This document shows positions 1 to 6,516 of a DNA stretch of 10,875 nt, piece by piece (position 1 is the stretch's first letter; every line of letters starts with the position of its first letter). A program made the position numbers and the translations under genes. The notes beneath the pieces were generated by a model that worked only from the letters and a program-made list of their open reading frames with translations, had not been told where the DNA came from and searched no databases. This stretch comes from Planctomycetaceae bacterium (GTDB lineage: Bacteria; Planctomycetota; Planctomycetia; Planctomycetales; Planctomycetaceae). The DNA is taken from assembly GCA_015487825.1 (NCBI GenBank), contig WFOZ01000902.1, positions 1 through 10,875 of the forward strand. The letters run 5' to 3'.

Positions 1-18
1 AGGAGCTTCAGTCCCTTG

Positions 19-44
19 CGTTCCCAAGGTGGACCTTGGGAACG
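19..44. repeat. Perfect palindromic repeat, CGTTCCCA family, copy 1
   Basis: Two 12-bp arms (19-30, CGTTCCCAAGGT, and 33-44) are perfect reverse complements around a 2-nt centre. The palindrome starts 10 bp past the frr stop codon. Related palindromes occur at 7951-7976 and 9799-9828, so this is a dispersed REP-like family rather than a private terminator. On the minus strand no U-tract follows it, so intrinsic termination is not supported, although the hairpin could protect the 3' end of the frr transcript. Confidence 0.75.
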
Positions 45-54
45 AGGAAATCAA

Positions 55-615
55 TTACTCATCCATGATATCTTTTTCTTTGGCGGCTGTGGCTGCGTTG
101 ACGCTTGCTTCGTATTTTTTTGTCAGCTTCTGGACTTCATCCTTGATGTCATCCCGCTCGTCTTCAGAAAAGAGCTTGCTTTTTTGCCCCTGGTCGGCGT
201 GTTTATTGGCATCTCTGCGAATGTTGCGGATGGAAACTCTGGCTTCTTCTGCAAATTCCTTAACACGGGAAGCCAACTGCTTGCGTCGTTCTGTGGAGAG
301 AGCCGGGATATTCAAACGAATGAGCTTGCCATCGTTATTGGGAGCCAGACCGACATCGCTTGATTGAATTGCTTTGACAATTTCTCCAACGGCCTGAGCA
401 TCAAACGGACGAATGACAATTTGTTGTGGTTCAGGAACGCTGATGTTAGCCAACTGTTTCAGGGGAGTCGGAGAGCCGTAATAATCGACACGGATCGAAT
501 CGACCAGTCCCGGGGTTGCCCGACCGGTGCGCAATCCTTTGAGTTGATCAGCCAAAAAGCTCGCCGCTTTTTCCATTCGCTCTTCACAATCAAGAAGAAT
601 TTCATCGCGTTCCAT
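55..615 (-). CDS. frr: Ribosome recycling factor
   Basis: Ribosome recycling factor works with EF-G in the cytoplasm to split the post-termination ribosome so that subunits can be reused. The 186-residue product has the usual family length (about 185) and full-length family similarity. It opens with the helix LLDCEERMEKAASFLADQL and the LRTGRA segment (28-33), followed by the domain II beta-rich part (VDYYGSPTPLKQLANISVPEP) and the conserved RNIRRDANK stretch at 130-138, which carries the arginines that contact rRNA. The C-terminal helix completes the three-helix bundle. It is last in the rpsB-tsf-pyrH-frr cluster, 106 bp after pyrH. The ATG is preceded by AGAAAGAGA but no strong Shine-Dalgarno site. 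A TATAAT-type promoter lies at the end of pyrH. The identification is secure. Confidence 0.98.
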   Translation of the reverse strand: MERDEILLDCEERMEKAASFLADQLKGLRTGRATPGLVDSIRVDYYGSPTPLKQLANISVPEPQQIVIRPFDAQAVGEIVKAIQSSDVGLAPNNDGKLIRLNIPALSTERRKQLASRVKEFAEEARVSIRNIRRDANKHADQGQKSKLFSEDERDDIKDEVQKLTKKYEASVNAATAAKEKDIMDE

Positions 616-711
616 GAGAGATCTCTTTCTGAATTAGTGTCTGGTCCGATGGCCTGATGTATTTAATAATCGTAATGTGCAGACAGGTTTGCTCGCAACT
701 GACTGGTAGCA

Positions 712-741
712 ATTATAGATTTTATTCCGTGGCTGCCTCAA
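712..741 (-). promoter_or_regulatory. Candidate sigma70 promoter for frr
   Basis: On the minus strand TTGAGG (741-736) is followed by an 18-bp spacer and a perfect TATAAT (717-712). The -35 hexamer lies in the last codons of pyrH and the -10 hexamer just past its stop. Transcription would start near 705, giving frr a leader of about 90 nt. This is a motif match only; AT-rich DNA near a stop codon can give such matches by chance. Confidence 0.4.
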
Positions 742-1465
742 CGATACTCCCGACACGCTCTCCTTTAACTGCACGTAATATATTTCCTGATTTCTGGAAA
801 TCGAAAATCAGAATCGGAATGTTGTGTTCCATACAGTGATGGAAAGCCTGCACGTCCATCACCTGCAAACGCTGGGCAAGAACATCCTGAAATGAGATGC
901 GATCATAACGGATTGCGTGAGGGTTCTTTTCGGGATCGTCCGAGTAAATGCCGTCCACCTTGGTGGCTTTCATCACAACATCTGCTTCGATTTCACGTGC
1001 TCGCAGTGCAGAAGCGGTATCGGTGGTTACGAAAGGGCTTCCAGTTCCCCCGGCAAGAATCACGACCCGTTTTTTTTCCAGGTGACGAATACAACGGCGG
1101 CGAATAAACGGTTCTGCAACACTCTCCATGCGGATCGCAGTTTGCAGGCGAGTTGCAACACCAATATGCTCCAACGCGTCTTGCAAAGCCAGTCCGTTAA
1201 TGACGGTGGCTGTCATTCCCATATAATGAGCCGTTGCCGTTTTAATGGCATCGGAACCATCGGAAAACTGTTTGCCTCGCAGGATGTTCCCGCCACCACA
1301 GACGATCGCCAGTTCAACACCCTGCTCCACAACATCTCGTATCTCTTCTGCAATACGTGTCACCTCAGCCATACTGATTCCACCTGCACGATCGCGGCAA
1401 AAACTTTCGCCGCTCAGTTTGAGCAGAACACGTTTGTAGGCCAACGGTTTAGATTGTTCGACCAT
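722..1465 (-). CDS. pyrH: Uridylate kinase (UMP kinase)
   Basis: PyrH phosphorylates UMP to UDP with ATP, the step after de novo UMP synthesis that feeds all pyrimidine nucleotides. It belongs to the amino-acid-kinase fold and normally forms cytoplasmic hexamers. The 247-residue product shows the family motifs in order: [12 protein letters not shown] at 11-22, CGGGNILRG at 56-64, [17 protein letters not shown] at 83-99, [20 protein letters not shown] at 137-156, and [12 protein letters not shown] at 167-178. The ATG is chosen because GGGAG (1476-1472) sits 6 nt upstream. The gene lies between tsf and frr, but a strong terminator separates it from tsf, so it probably has its own promoter in 1466-1620. 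I found no convincing hexamer pair there. The N-terminal residues before KRVLL form a short ordinary extension. Confidence 0.98.
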   Translation of the reverse strand: MVEQSKPLAYKRVLLKLSGESFCRDRAGGISMAEVTRIAEEIRDVVEQGVELAIVCGGGNILRGKQFSDGSDAIKTATAHYMGMTATVINGLALQDALEHIGVATRLQTAIRMESVAEPFIRRRCIRHLEKKRVVILAGGTGSPFVTTDTASALRAREIEADVVMKATKVDGIYSDDPEKNPHAIRYDRISFQDVLAQRLQVMDVQAFHHCMEHNIPILIFDFQKSGNILRAVKGERVGSIVEAATE

Positions 1466-1620
1466 TTGTTACTCCCGGATTGTGAATAAAGGGGCTCTCT
1501 CAACCAACATATTATTGAACGAAGCGAAGGTTTTCCCGGCTACTATTTTCGATACGGCAATCTCTAAAAAAACAGGCGGGCATGCTTCTGTTTTGTCAGA
1601 TGAATTAGGTTTCCAGCTGA

Positions 1621-1663
1621 TAATAAAAAACGGGTCGACAGGCATTCTCAGCAGTCGACCCGT
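1621..1663 (-). terminator. Intrinsic terminator downstream of tsf
   Basis: In the minus-strand transcript the 10-base arm ACGGGUCGAC (1663-1654) and a perfectly complementary arm (1639-1630) enclose a 14-nt loop. They are followed by a U-run interrupted only later (UUUUUAUUA). It lies 30 bp past the tsf stop. A GC-rich stem with an immediate U-tract is the standard intrinsic terminator form. It should end or attenuate rpsB-tsf transcription before pyrH. Confidence 0.85.
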
Positions 1664-1693
1664 TGTAGCCGTCTCACATAAATCGCTGTCCAA

Positions 1694-2527
1694 TCAGCCG
1701 ATTGAACGGACGATAAACGCCTTAGCTTCGAGATTCTCTGCAGCCAGAACCTGGCCAACAGTTTTTGTTTCGTCCTTGGCAAAAGCCTGAGTCGTTAATA
1801 CGCCTTCGGTCTGGAAGAAGTTTTTCATACGACCATCGACAATTTTACCGATAATATTATCGGGCTTGCCGGTTGCGCGAGCTTCTTCAGTAAGTCGCTC
1901 ACGCTCGGCGGTAACTTTTGCCGGATCGACATCGTTTTCGCTGGCTAATGAAGGCTTCAGAGCGGCGATGTGCATGGCAACATCCCGCAAAATAGGAGCG
2001 TTCATATTTTCGCCGGTTGCCTGAATCATGGCAGCGGTTTTGCCATCGTGATGGACGTAGTATCCAACCGGTCCAGCCATACGGGCTACAAAAGCAACTT
2101 CGAATTTCTCTGCAATTTTATTGACCAGTTCGTCCAGCACCTGCTGCAGCGTAACGCCGGGTTTCCCCGGTGCATCCTGGGCAAGAAGCTCCGCAGGTGT
2201 TTCTGCTCCCGGTCCATTTAGCAGTTGCTGAACCATTGCTTCGCCCAACGAAAGGAATTCTTCATTCGAAGCAACAGGTGCGGTTTCGCATTGAAAATCG
2301 ACCAATGCCGCTTCGCTTCCGTCATCTTTGATGGCAATGAAAATGCGACCTTCTGAGGTAGCATTATCTGCCCGTTTGGCGCGAATATTTGCAGTCTGAG
2401 AAGCAAGAATTTCAATCGCCTTTTCTTCATCTCCACCAGATTCCACAAGCGCCTGCTTACAGCGCATCATAGGAAGATCGGTTCTTTCTCGCAGTGATCG
2501 CACTGCGGCAGCCGTAATGTCGGCCAT
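1694..2527 (-). CDS. tsf: Translation elongation factor Ts
   Basis: EF-Ts is the nucleotide exchange factor that releases GDP from EF-Tu in the cytoplasm. The 277-residue product is close to the length of the E. coli protein. The N-terminal UBA-like domain reads [19 protein letters not shown] and then [22 protein letters not shown], the region that contacts EF-Tu. The core domains carry [18 protein letters not shown], the AMHIAALKP segment, and a C-terminal [18 protein letters not shown] plus [11 protein letters not shown]. The start is set at the ATG of MADIT because AAGGAG (2542-2537) lies 9 nt upstream. A longer in-frame reading from a TTG at 2545 would place that Shine-Dalgarno site inside coding sequence. 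The gene follows rpsB after a 165-bp gap, the usual order, and ends at a strong terminator. The usual TG of the TGAGMM motif is replaced by TDLPMM, a common variant. Confidence 0.98.
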   Translation of the reverse strand: MADITAAAVRSLRERTDLPMMRCKQALVESGGDEEKAIEILASQTANIRAKRADNATSEGRIFIAIKDDGSEAALVDFQCETAPVASNEEFLSLGEAMVQQLLNGPGAETPAELLAQDAPGKPGVTLQQVLDELVNKIAEKFEVAFVARMAGPVGYYVHHDGKTAAMIQATGENMNAPILRDVAMHIAALKPSLASENDVDPAKVTAERERLTEEARATGKPDNIIGKIVDGRMKNFFQTEGVLTTQAFAKDETKTVGQVLAAENLEAKAFIVRSIG

Positions 2528-2692
2528 TGAGAGTTTCTCCTTCAAAATAATTCAAAATTTGATTTTAATCGACGTTAGAAAAGCATCTGAACAGAAGCAA
2601 TATCCTACATAACCACTCTTGTTTACTGCAGAATAGATTTGACAACGAACAGGAGCATAAGGTTCAGCCAGCTGAGCGAACAGAGGACTTGC

Positions 2693-3439
2693 CTACATGC
2701 TCGGCTTCGGCTTCATTTCTTCTTCCTCAGGTTCTTCTGTCTTGTCCTGTTGACCAGGTACAATACCCTTACCGGCGGCAACAGCAGCTGTCAGATGCGC
2801 CATAATCAACCGAATGGATCGCATACTGTCGTCGTTACCAGGAATCGGCAGGTCGACAAGATCAGGATCGGAATCGGTGTCGATCAGGGCAACAACTTTA
2901 ATCCCGAGTAAATGCGCTTCGTGAACAGCATTATGTTCTTTGCTTGGATCAACAACAACGATCACTTCAGGAAGACGGTTCATCTCTCGAATCCCGCCCA
3001 GGTTGCGATTCACCTTACGGTATTCCCGCATCAGTTTTGCCTGCGCTTTTTTCGAAAAGCCAGCTAACTCGCCCGTTTCCTGTAATTTCTCCAATTCTTC
3101 AAGGCGATTCAAGCGGTTGCGAATGGTGCGGTAGTTGGTGAGCATTCCGCCAAGCCAGCGTTCACTGACGTAAGGCATACCACACGTCAGGGCACACTCT
3201 TTAATAGACCCGGCTGCCTGTCGTTTCGTCCCGACAAACAAAATCAGACTTCCCTGAGAAGCAACTTTCTGCAAATATCTTTTTGCACGCACCAGACCTC
3301 GAACGGTCTCTTTGAGGTCGATAATATGAATGCGATTGCGGCGTCCATAAATATAGGGACGCATCTTCGGGTTCCAGCGACTGGCCTGATGACCAAAATG
3401 TACCCCTGCATCGAGAATATCTTTGACATTAATATCCAT
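2693..3439 (-). CDS. rpsB: 30S ribosomal protein S2
   Basis: S2 binds late in 30S assembly on the solvent side and is needed for S1 binding in bacteria that use S1. The 248-residue product starts [18 protein letters not shown] and continues with the signatures [30 protein letters not shown], and [17 protein letters not shown]. The coiled-coil insertion is visible as the K/R/E-rich part between [15 protein letters not shown] and [12 protein letters not shown]. Later come the [19 protein letters not shown] and [26 protein letters not shown] blocks. The tail is acidic and proline-rich ([12 protein letters not shown]). The ATG is preferred over the adjacent upstream TTG because TCACCT on the plus strand (3446-3451) is a Shine-Dalgarno site 6 nt before the ATG but only 3 nt before the TTG. 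A TTGACC-17-TATCCT promoter lies about 115 bp upstream. Confidence 0.98.
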   Translation of the reverse strand: MDINVKDILDAGVHFGHQASRWNPKMRPYIYGRRNRIHIIDLKETVRGLVRAKRYLQKVASQGSLILFVGTKRQAAGSIKECALTCGMPYVSERWLGGMLTNYRTIRNRLNRLEELEKLQETGELAGFSKKAQAKLMREYRKVNRNLGGIREMNRLPEVIVVVDPSKEHNAVHEAHLLGIKVVALIDTDSDPDLVDLPIPGNDDSMRSIRLIMAHLTAAVAAGKGIVPGQQDKTEEPEEEEMKPKPSM

Positions 3440-3469
3440 CAAAACTCACCTTCTTAAACGGGCCGAACC

Positions 3470-3495
3470 CTGTACGATCTCACGCGGATGTACAG
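3470..3495 (-). promoter_or_regulatory. Hairpin in the rpsB 5' leader
   Basis: CTGTAC (3470-3475) and GTACAG (3490-3495) form a perfect 6-bp stem with a 14-nt loop in the transcribed leader, 20-odd bases upstream of the rpsB Shine-Dalgarno site. S2 synthesis is autoregulated through the rpsB leader in enterobacteria. Whether this hairpin does a similar job is only a guess, since the stem is short and no conservation can be checked here. Confidence 0.25.
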
Positions 3496-3559
3496 CGATT
3501 TCACAAACCGGCGTTATTACCGGCTCGAACGGCTAATCACTAAAAACTGCAAGCCGGAC

Positions 3560-3588
3560 AGGATAACCCTTCTGTGTGCGTGGGTCAA
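3560..3588 (-). promoter_or_regulatory. Sigma70-type promoter of rpsB
   Basis: On the minus strand TTGACC (3588-3583) is followed by exactly 17 bp and TATCCT (3565-3560). That is 5 of 6 consensus bases in the -35 hexamer and 4 of 6 in the -10 hexamer at the optimal spacing. Transcription would start near 3553 and give a leader of about 115 nt to the rpsB ATG, a reasonable length for a ribosomal protein gene. Confidence 0.6.
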
Positions 3589-3875
3589 CTGAGCCATTTT
3601 ATGTTCCACTTATCGACAGGCCTGCTCGATGCTTAGAGGAAACCTCTGTACCACTAACGGTCGATTTCTGTGCGACTTTCGCAGATTTCTATAGTATAGA
3701 TTTGGTTACGGCTGTCAGAATAAACCAGCAGTGCCGGGAAATCGATATTTCCTCGTAAGCGGAGGGTAGACATTGCCGCCTGCCTGTAATACAGCATACT
3801 CAAACGTAACGGACAGAACTGCCTGCGCTTCTTTTAAGCGAAATAGAGGTCCCCTGCCGTATCTTGCGTTATTTA

Positions 3876-4016
3876 TAACTATTCAGCAATGTTTGGTTAT
3901 TGCAGAAATTAAGGTTGTTTGTAGAGTCCGCTATTGCGGACCACCGTAGAAACAGGAGGATCCACCTCCCATTGTGGTCCGCGAGTAGCGGACCCTACCC
4001 CAACGCTGAATAGTTA
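3876..4016. repeat. 141-bp palindromic element with 12-bp terminal inverted repeats (MITE/REP-like)
   Basis: The ends TAACTATTCAGC (3876-3887) and GCTGAATAGTTA (4005-4016) are perfect 12-bp inverted repeats. Inside, 3921-3944 and 3974-3998 are near-perfect inverse copies of each other (GTAGRGTCCGCTAY core). Each arm is itself a hairpin: GTCCGC-TATT-GCGGAC at 3926-3941 and GGTCCGC-GAGTA-GCGGACC at 3976-3994. At the centre GGAGG (3955-3959) faces CCTCC (3965-3969). It carries no gene. A related half-copy is at 9833-9870. The right end lies 25 bp before the start codon at 4042, so the element may contribute to that gene's leader. A non-autonomous mobile or REP-type element is the likeliest reading. 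Confidence 0.75.
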
Positions 4017-4041
4017 CCTTTATTTTTGTTGATTGGTACTT

Positions 4042-5214
4042 ATGAAACCTGAAATCAGGCAGTGTAATTCTCCGGATGAACTGGAAGAAGCGATTTTCGA
4101 AGCCGTAAATCGCCTGGGAGACGGGAAAATTGTCGGAGTACCAACGGATTACGGATACATTGCAATCCAGAAAGCAGTTGTTCAGTTTTCGCAAGAAAGT
4201 TTACTCGGCTCCACTCGCTGGCCAATCCTCACCCTTGCGAAAAATACCTCCCAACAGTTGAAAGCTGCGGTAATCCTGCTGCGATCTGCAGAAGAAATCA
4301 TTGATTATATCTTCCCGAATACCGTTCGTGGCACCAGGTTGTTAAGCCGTTTTCCCAGTGGCTCCATTGAGTTAATCGTTCCTCGAACTGTGCTTGGCCA
4401 TGAGAACCCTGCGAAGAATGAGCAGGATAGCGAAACCAGGAAAGACACGTCACGCAAGCTTCGGTTTAGAACCACTGCGGAAGGTGTGGCCTTACGTATA
4501 CACTCTCTTTGCCCGTGGCCATTAATTTCAAGTCCTGTAAAGCCTGAAGGAAGCTTCTTTGCAAATCCGTATGCAGAAAGCTGTTGCAGACTTGTGGATT
4601 TACTTCCAAACTGTTTGAATTACGTGATCGACACAGGAGAGATTGAGAAGCAATGTTCGTATGCAGTTGTCGAGTGTCGAACAGAAGGAGTTCTAATAAC
4701 CGAGTCTCATGGTATGAATGATTCAACAATCATGGAGCGAAGTGGCCCGTGCATTCTGTTTGTCTGCACTGGAAACACTTGTCGCAGCCCGATGGCTGAG
4801 GTGATTTGTCGCAAATTGCTGGCCGATGGGCTACAATGTCGGGAGGTGGAACTGCCTGAAAAAGGTGTCGAGGTTGTATCAGCAGGAGTCGCAGCAGATT
4901 TTGGTTCTCCTGCCAGTTCAGAGGCAGTTGTTTTATTAAGCCAGGAAGATGTTGATCTGTCTGAACATCGCAGTCAACCCTTGACTGAGCAGTTACTCGA
5001 GCGGGCTGATCATATTTTTACGATGACCGGTTATCATCGTGATGTTGTCCTGCATCACCGGGCAGACCTGGAAGATCGGACTTTTGTGTTGGGTGTTCAC
5101 GGGCGGGATATTCCAGATCCAATTGGGGCGGGTCCGGAAGTTTATCGCCAATGTAAAGAGGCGATTGAAGCTGGCTTGCACGAGCATCTCGATAAGTTAA
5201 TTGCTGAAATTTAG
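4042..5214 (+). CDS. Sua5/YrdC-like domain fused to a low-molecular-weight (arginine-type) protein phosphatase
   Basis: A 390-residue two-domain protein. Residues about 1-200 resemble a Sua5/YciO/YrdC domain (GKIVGVPTD at 28-36, PSGSIELIVP at 105-114, PLISSPVKPEG at 160-170), but the catalytic signatures are eroded. The usual PTDTVYG reads PTDYGY, the KxRP motif reads STRWP (57-61), and the SAN-x-SG motif reads SPVKPEG. Threonylcarbamoyl-AMP synthesis is therefore doubtful. Residues about 232-390 are an intact LMW phosphatase: ILFVCTGNTCRSPMAE with the CX5R loop (C242, R248) and the general-acid DP pair at D359. Thr in CTGNTCR (T246) matches the residue that gives B. subtilis YwlE its phosphoarginine specificity, so arginine dephosphorylation is plausible. 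The ATG at 4042 is used; a TTG at 4033 is in frame, and neither has a clear Shine-Dalgarno site. rpiB follows directly. Confidence 0.9.
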   Translation: MKPEIRQCNSPDELEEAIFEAVNRLGDGKIVGVPTDYGYIAIQKAVVQFSQESLLGSTRWPILTLAKNTSQQLKAAVILLRSAEEIIDYIFPNTVRGTRLLSRFPSGSIELIVPRTVLGHENPAKNEQDSETRKDTSRKLRFRTTAEGVALRIHSLCPWPLISSPVKPEGSFFANPYAESCCRLVDLLPNCLNYVIDTGEIEKQCSYAVVECRTEGVLITESHGMNDSTIMERSGPCILFVCTGNTCRSPMAEVICRKLLADGLQCREVELPEKGVEVVSAGVAADFGSPASSEAVVLLSQEDVDLSEHRSQPLTEQLLERADHIFTMTGYHRDVVLHHRADLEDRTFVLGVHGRDIPDPIGAGPEVYRQCKEAIEAGLHEHLDKLIAEI

Positions 5215-5274
5215 GAGATTCAGGAGTTTCAATTTGTTTATATGTCCCCGGATGAAATTAAGACAGAATCTGAA

Positions 5275-5733
5275 ATGAATATAGCAATCGCCAGCGATCA
5301 CCGCGGTATCAGTTTAAAGTCGCGGATACTGGAGAAATTGACTAATCTTGGACATCAGGTGATCGATTATGGGCCTGGTGACCAGGAGAGTGTCGATTAT
5401 CCGGACTTTGCGATCAAAGTATCTGAGGCTGTCGCTCACGGAGAAATTGACCGGGGGATTCTCATTTGTGGAACCGGCATGGGAATGTGCATTGCTGCGA
5501 ATAAATTCAAGGGCGTCCGTGCAACAGTCTGTCACGATGAAGTCACTGCAGAAATGAGCCGCAGGCATAATAATGCCAATGTGCTATGCCTTTCAGCCGA
5601 GCTTCTCGGCGAACAACTGGTTGACCGCATGATAGATATCTGGATGCAAACCGAGTTTGAAGGTGGTAGACACGCCCGACGATTACAGAAAATTTCTGAA
5701 CTGGAGAATACGCAGGAAGAGCAACTTCAATAA
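5275..5733 (+). CDS. rpiB: Ribose-5-phosphate isomerase B
   Basis: RpiB interconverts ribose 5-phosphate and ribulose 5-phosphate in the non-oxidative pentose phosphate pathway; relatives also act on allose or galactose phosphates. From this start the protein has 152 residues (family about 150): MNIAIASDHRG at the N-terminus, VDYPDFA, the active-site ICGTGMGMCIAANKFKGVRA with the catalytic cysteine at 65, and RRHNNANVLCLSAELLG. An in-frame ATG at 5242 would add 11 residues (MSPDEIKTESE) that the family normally lacks; neither start has a good Shine-Dalgarno site, so the longer form cannot be excluded. The gene follows the phosphatase fusion by 60 bp (27 bp from the earlier ATG) and is probably co-transcribed. 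This mirrors ywlE-ywlF in Bacillus. Confidence 0.95.
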   Translation: MNIAIASDHRGISLKSRILEKLTNLGHQVIDYGPGDQESVDYPDFAIKVSEAVAHGEIDRGILICGTGMGMCIAANKFKGVRATVCHDEVTAEMSRRHNNANVLCLSAELLGEQLVDRMIDIWMQTEFEGGRHARRLQKISELENTQEEQLQ

Positions 5734-5751
5734 GACAAAACAGCTTTTGTC
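5734..5751 (+). terminator. Short hairpin immediately after rpiB, possible weak terminator
   Basis: GACAAAA (5734-5740) and TTTTGTC (5745-5751) form a perfect 7-bp stem with a CAGC loop starting at the base after the rpiB stop codon. The stem is AT-rich, and the only following T-run (5757-5760) begins 5 nt later. It would be a weak intrinsic terminator at best. Confidence 0.35.
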
Positions 5752-5870
5752 AGTCATTTTGAATCAACAACTCGCCCATACGGCAAGGTGTCTTCGATCT
5801 GAAACATCACGTAACGCATCGCGTCCTGTTCACTCTGAAGCAATGAAAATTCCTTTCTTTTATTCGATTG

Positions 5871-5899
5871 TTGTTCAAAGCAGTCTCATGGAATAACAT
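5871..5899 (+). promoter_or_regulatory. Weak candidate promoter for gcvH
   Basis: TTGTTC (5871-5876), a 17-bp spacer, and TAACAT (5894-5899) lie in the 239-bp gap upstream of gcvH. Only 3 and 4 consensus bases match, and another TATAAA at 5939-5944 lacks a good -35 hexamer. The gap shows nothing resembling a glycine riboswitch core. Confidence 0.2.
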
Positions 5900-5972
5900 A
5901 TTCAAACTTTGTATATCCTTTTAGCCATCTCATCTATCTATAAAACTACGAAAAAATTGTAAGGCGAACCTG

Positions 5973-6359
5973 ATGGATTTATCTTCGTTACGTTATACGG
6001 AATCTCACGAATGGGTTTCCCGGGAAGGAGAAACCGCCACAATAGGAATTACCGACTTTGCAGTCGCTGAGTTGACTGACCTGGTCTTTGTTGAATTGCC
6101 GGAACCGGAAGCTACTGTCACGGCTGGCGAATCGTGTGGCGTGGTGGAAAGTGTCAAAGCGGCCAGCGACTTAATTTCTCCGGTGAGCGGTGTCGTCACG
6201 GAAGTGAACGAATCTCTTGAAGTCGATCTGGAAAAATTATCCAGCAGTCCGTTTGAAGATGGCTGGCTGTTTCGCCTCAAACTGACAGACCCTTCACAAC
6301 TGGAAAGCCTGATGGATCAAGCCGCCTACAAAGAATTCTGCCAAAACGCAGAGCATTAA
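5973..6359 (+). CDS. gcvH: Glycine cleavage system H protein (lipoyl carrier)
   Basis: GcvH carries the lipoyl arm that takes the aminomethyl group from the P protein to the T protein and is then reoxidised by the L protein. The 128-residue product has the normal family length. Its features run RYTESHEWVS (7-16), ATIGITDFAVAELTDLVFVELPE (22-44), CGVVESVKAASDLISPVSG (55-73) with the lipoyl lysine at K62, and the C-terminal EDGWLFRLKLTDPSQLESLMD. The ATG is preceded by AAGGCGA about 6 nt upstream, a modest ribosome binding site. It starts a gcvH-gcvPA-gcvPB run on the plus strand, 239 bp after rpiB. The T-protein gene that often precedes gcvH is absent here. Confidence 0.98.
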   Translation: MDLSSLRYTESHEWVSREGETATIGITDFAVAELTDLVFVELPEPEATVTAGESCGVVESVKAASDLISPVSGVVTEVNESLEVDLEKLSSSPFEDGWLFRLKLTDPSQLESLMDQAAYKEFCQNAEH

Positions 6360-6373
6360 TTCTTGCGTACAGA

Positions 6374-6404
6374 GCAGGTGTAATCCTTCTGATCATTACA
6401 CTGC
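6374..6404 (+). other. Hairpin in the gcvH-gcvPA gap
   Basis: GCAGGTGTAAT (6374-6384) pairs with ATTACACTGC (6395-6404) as a 10-bp stem with one bulged G and a 10-nt loop. It lies 14 bp after the gcvH stop. A longer alternative pairing of GAGCAGG with CCTGCTC (6411-6417) is also possible. No T-run follows, so it is not a standard terminator; mRNA stabilisation or processing between the two genes is a plausible role. Confidence 0.45.
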
Positions 6405-6494
6405 CTCATGCCTGCTCATCAACAGGAGTCAACATTCCAGGCTCGCCTCTGTTTTTTGAACATTTGAATTAGTTTCGGATTTCAACACGCACTC

Positions 6495-6500
6495 TATAAT
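6495..6500 (+). promoter_or_regulatory. Perfect -10 hexamer just upstream of gcvPA
   Basis: TATAAT ends 16 bp before the GTG start codon of gcvPA. No good -35 hexamer is visible at 16-19 bp spacing (GTTTCG at 17 bp). If used, transcription would start only about 10 nt before the start codon, giving a nearly leaderless message. That fits the lack of a Shine-Dalgarno site, but the call rests on one hexamer. Confidence 0.3.
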
Positions 6501-6516
6501 TTTTGGATTCATTTCT

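Larger units (their letters stand above)
3443..4041. other. Divergent non-coding spacer between rpsB and the phosphatase gene
   Basis: About 600 bp without a supportable gene. From right to left it holds a palindromic repeat element (3876-4016), an undistinguished stretch of about 290 bp, the rpsB promoter (3560-3588) and the rpsB leader. Small hairpins are visible at 3635-3647 (AGAGG-AAA-CCTCT) and 3737-3752 (GGAAAT-CGAT-ATTTCC), with no sign of a known RNA family. Short open frames here show no family features. I could not find a clear plus-strand promoter for the gene at 4042. Confidence 0.6.

Noticed and set aside
19..44. Intrinsic terminator for frr
   Set aside because: The hairpin is perfect, but the minus-strand sequence after it (CAAGGGACTG) has no U-tract. 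The same palindrome recurs elsewhere, so a repeat is the better call.
1469..1693. 74-residue minus-strand open frame between tsf and pyrH
   Set aside because: It covers the terminator hairpin, has no recognisable family features, and has no ribosome binding site. It is most likely chance in a regulatory gap.
2528..2692. Terminator between rpsB and tsf
   Set aside because: Only a weak interrupted hairpin (GTTC...GAAC) is visible after rpsB and no T-run follows, so co-transcription is the simpler view.
3576..3758. 60-residue plus-strand frame upstream of the rpsB promoter
   Set aside because: No ribosome binding site or family resemblance; it overlaps the rpsB promoter region on the opposite strand.
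3931..4194. 87-residue minus-strand frame across the 3876-4016 element
   Set aside because: Part of it is the palindromic repeat read as protein, and the rest is the antisense of the phosphatase-fusion gene.
5734..5972. Glycine riboswitch upstream of gcvH
   Set aside because: No recognisable conserved aptamer core was seen by eye in this AT-rich gap.
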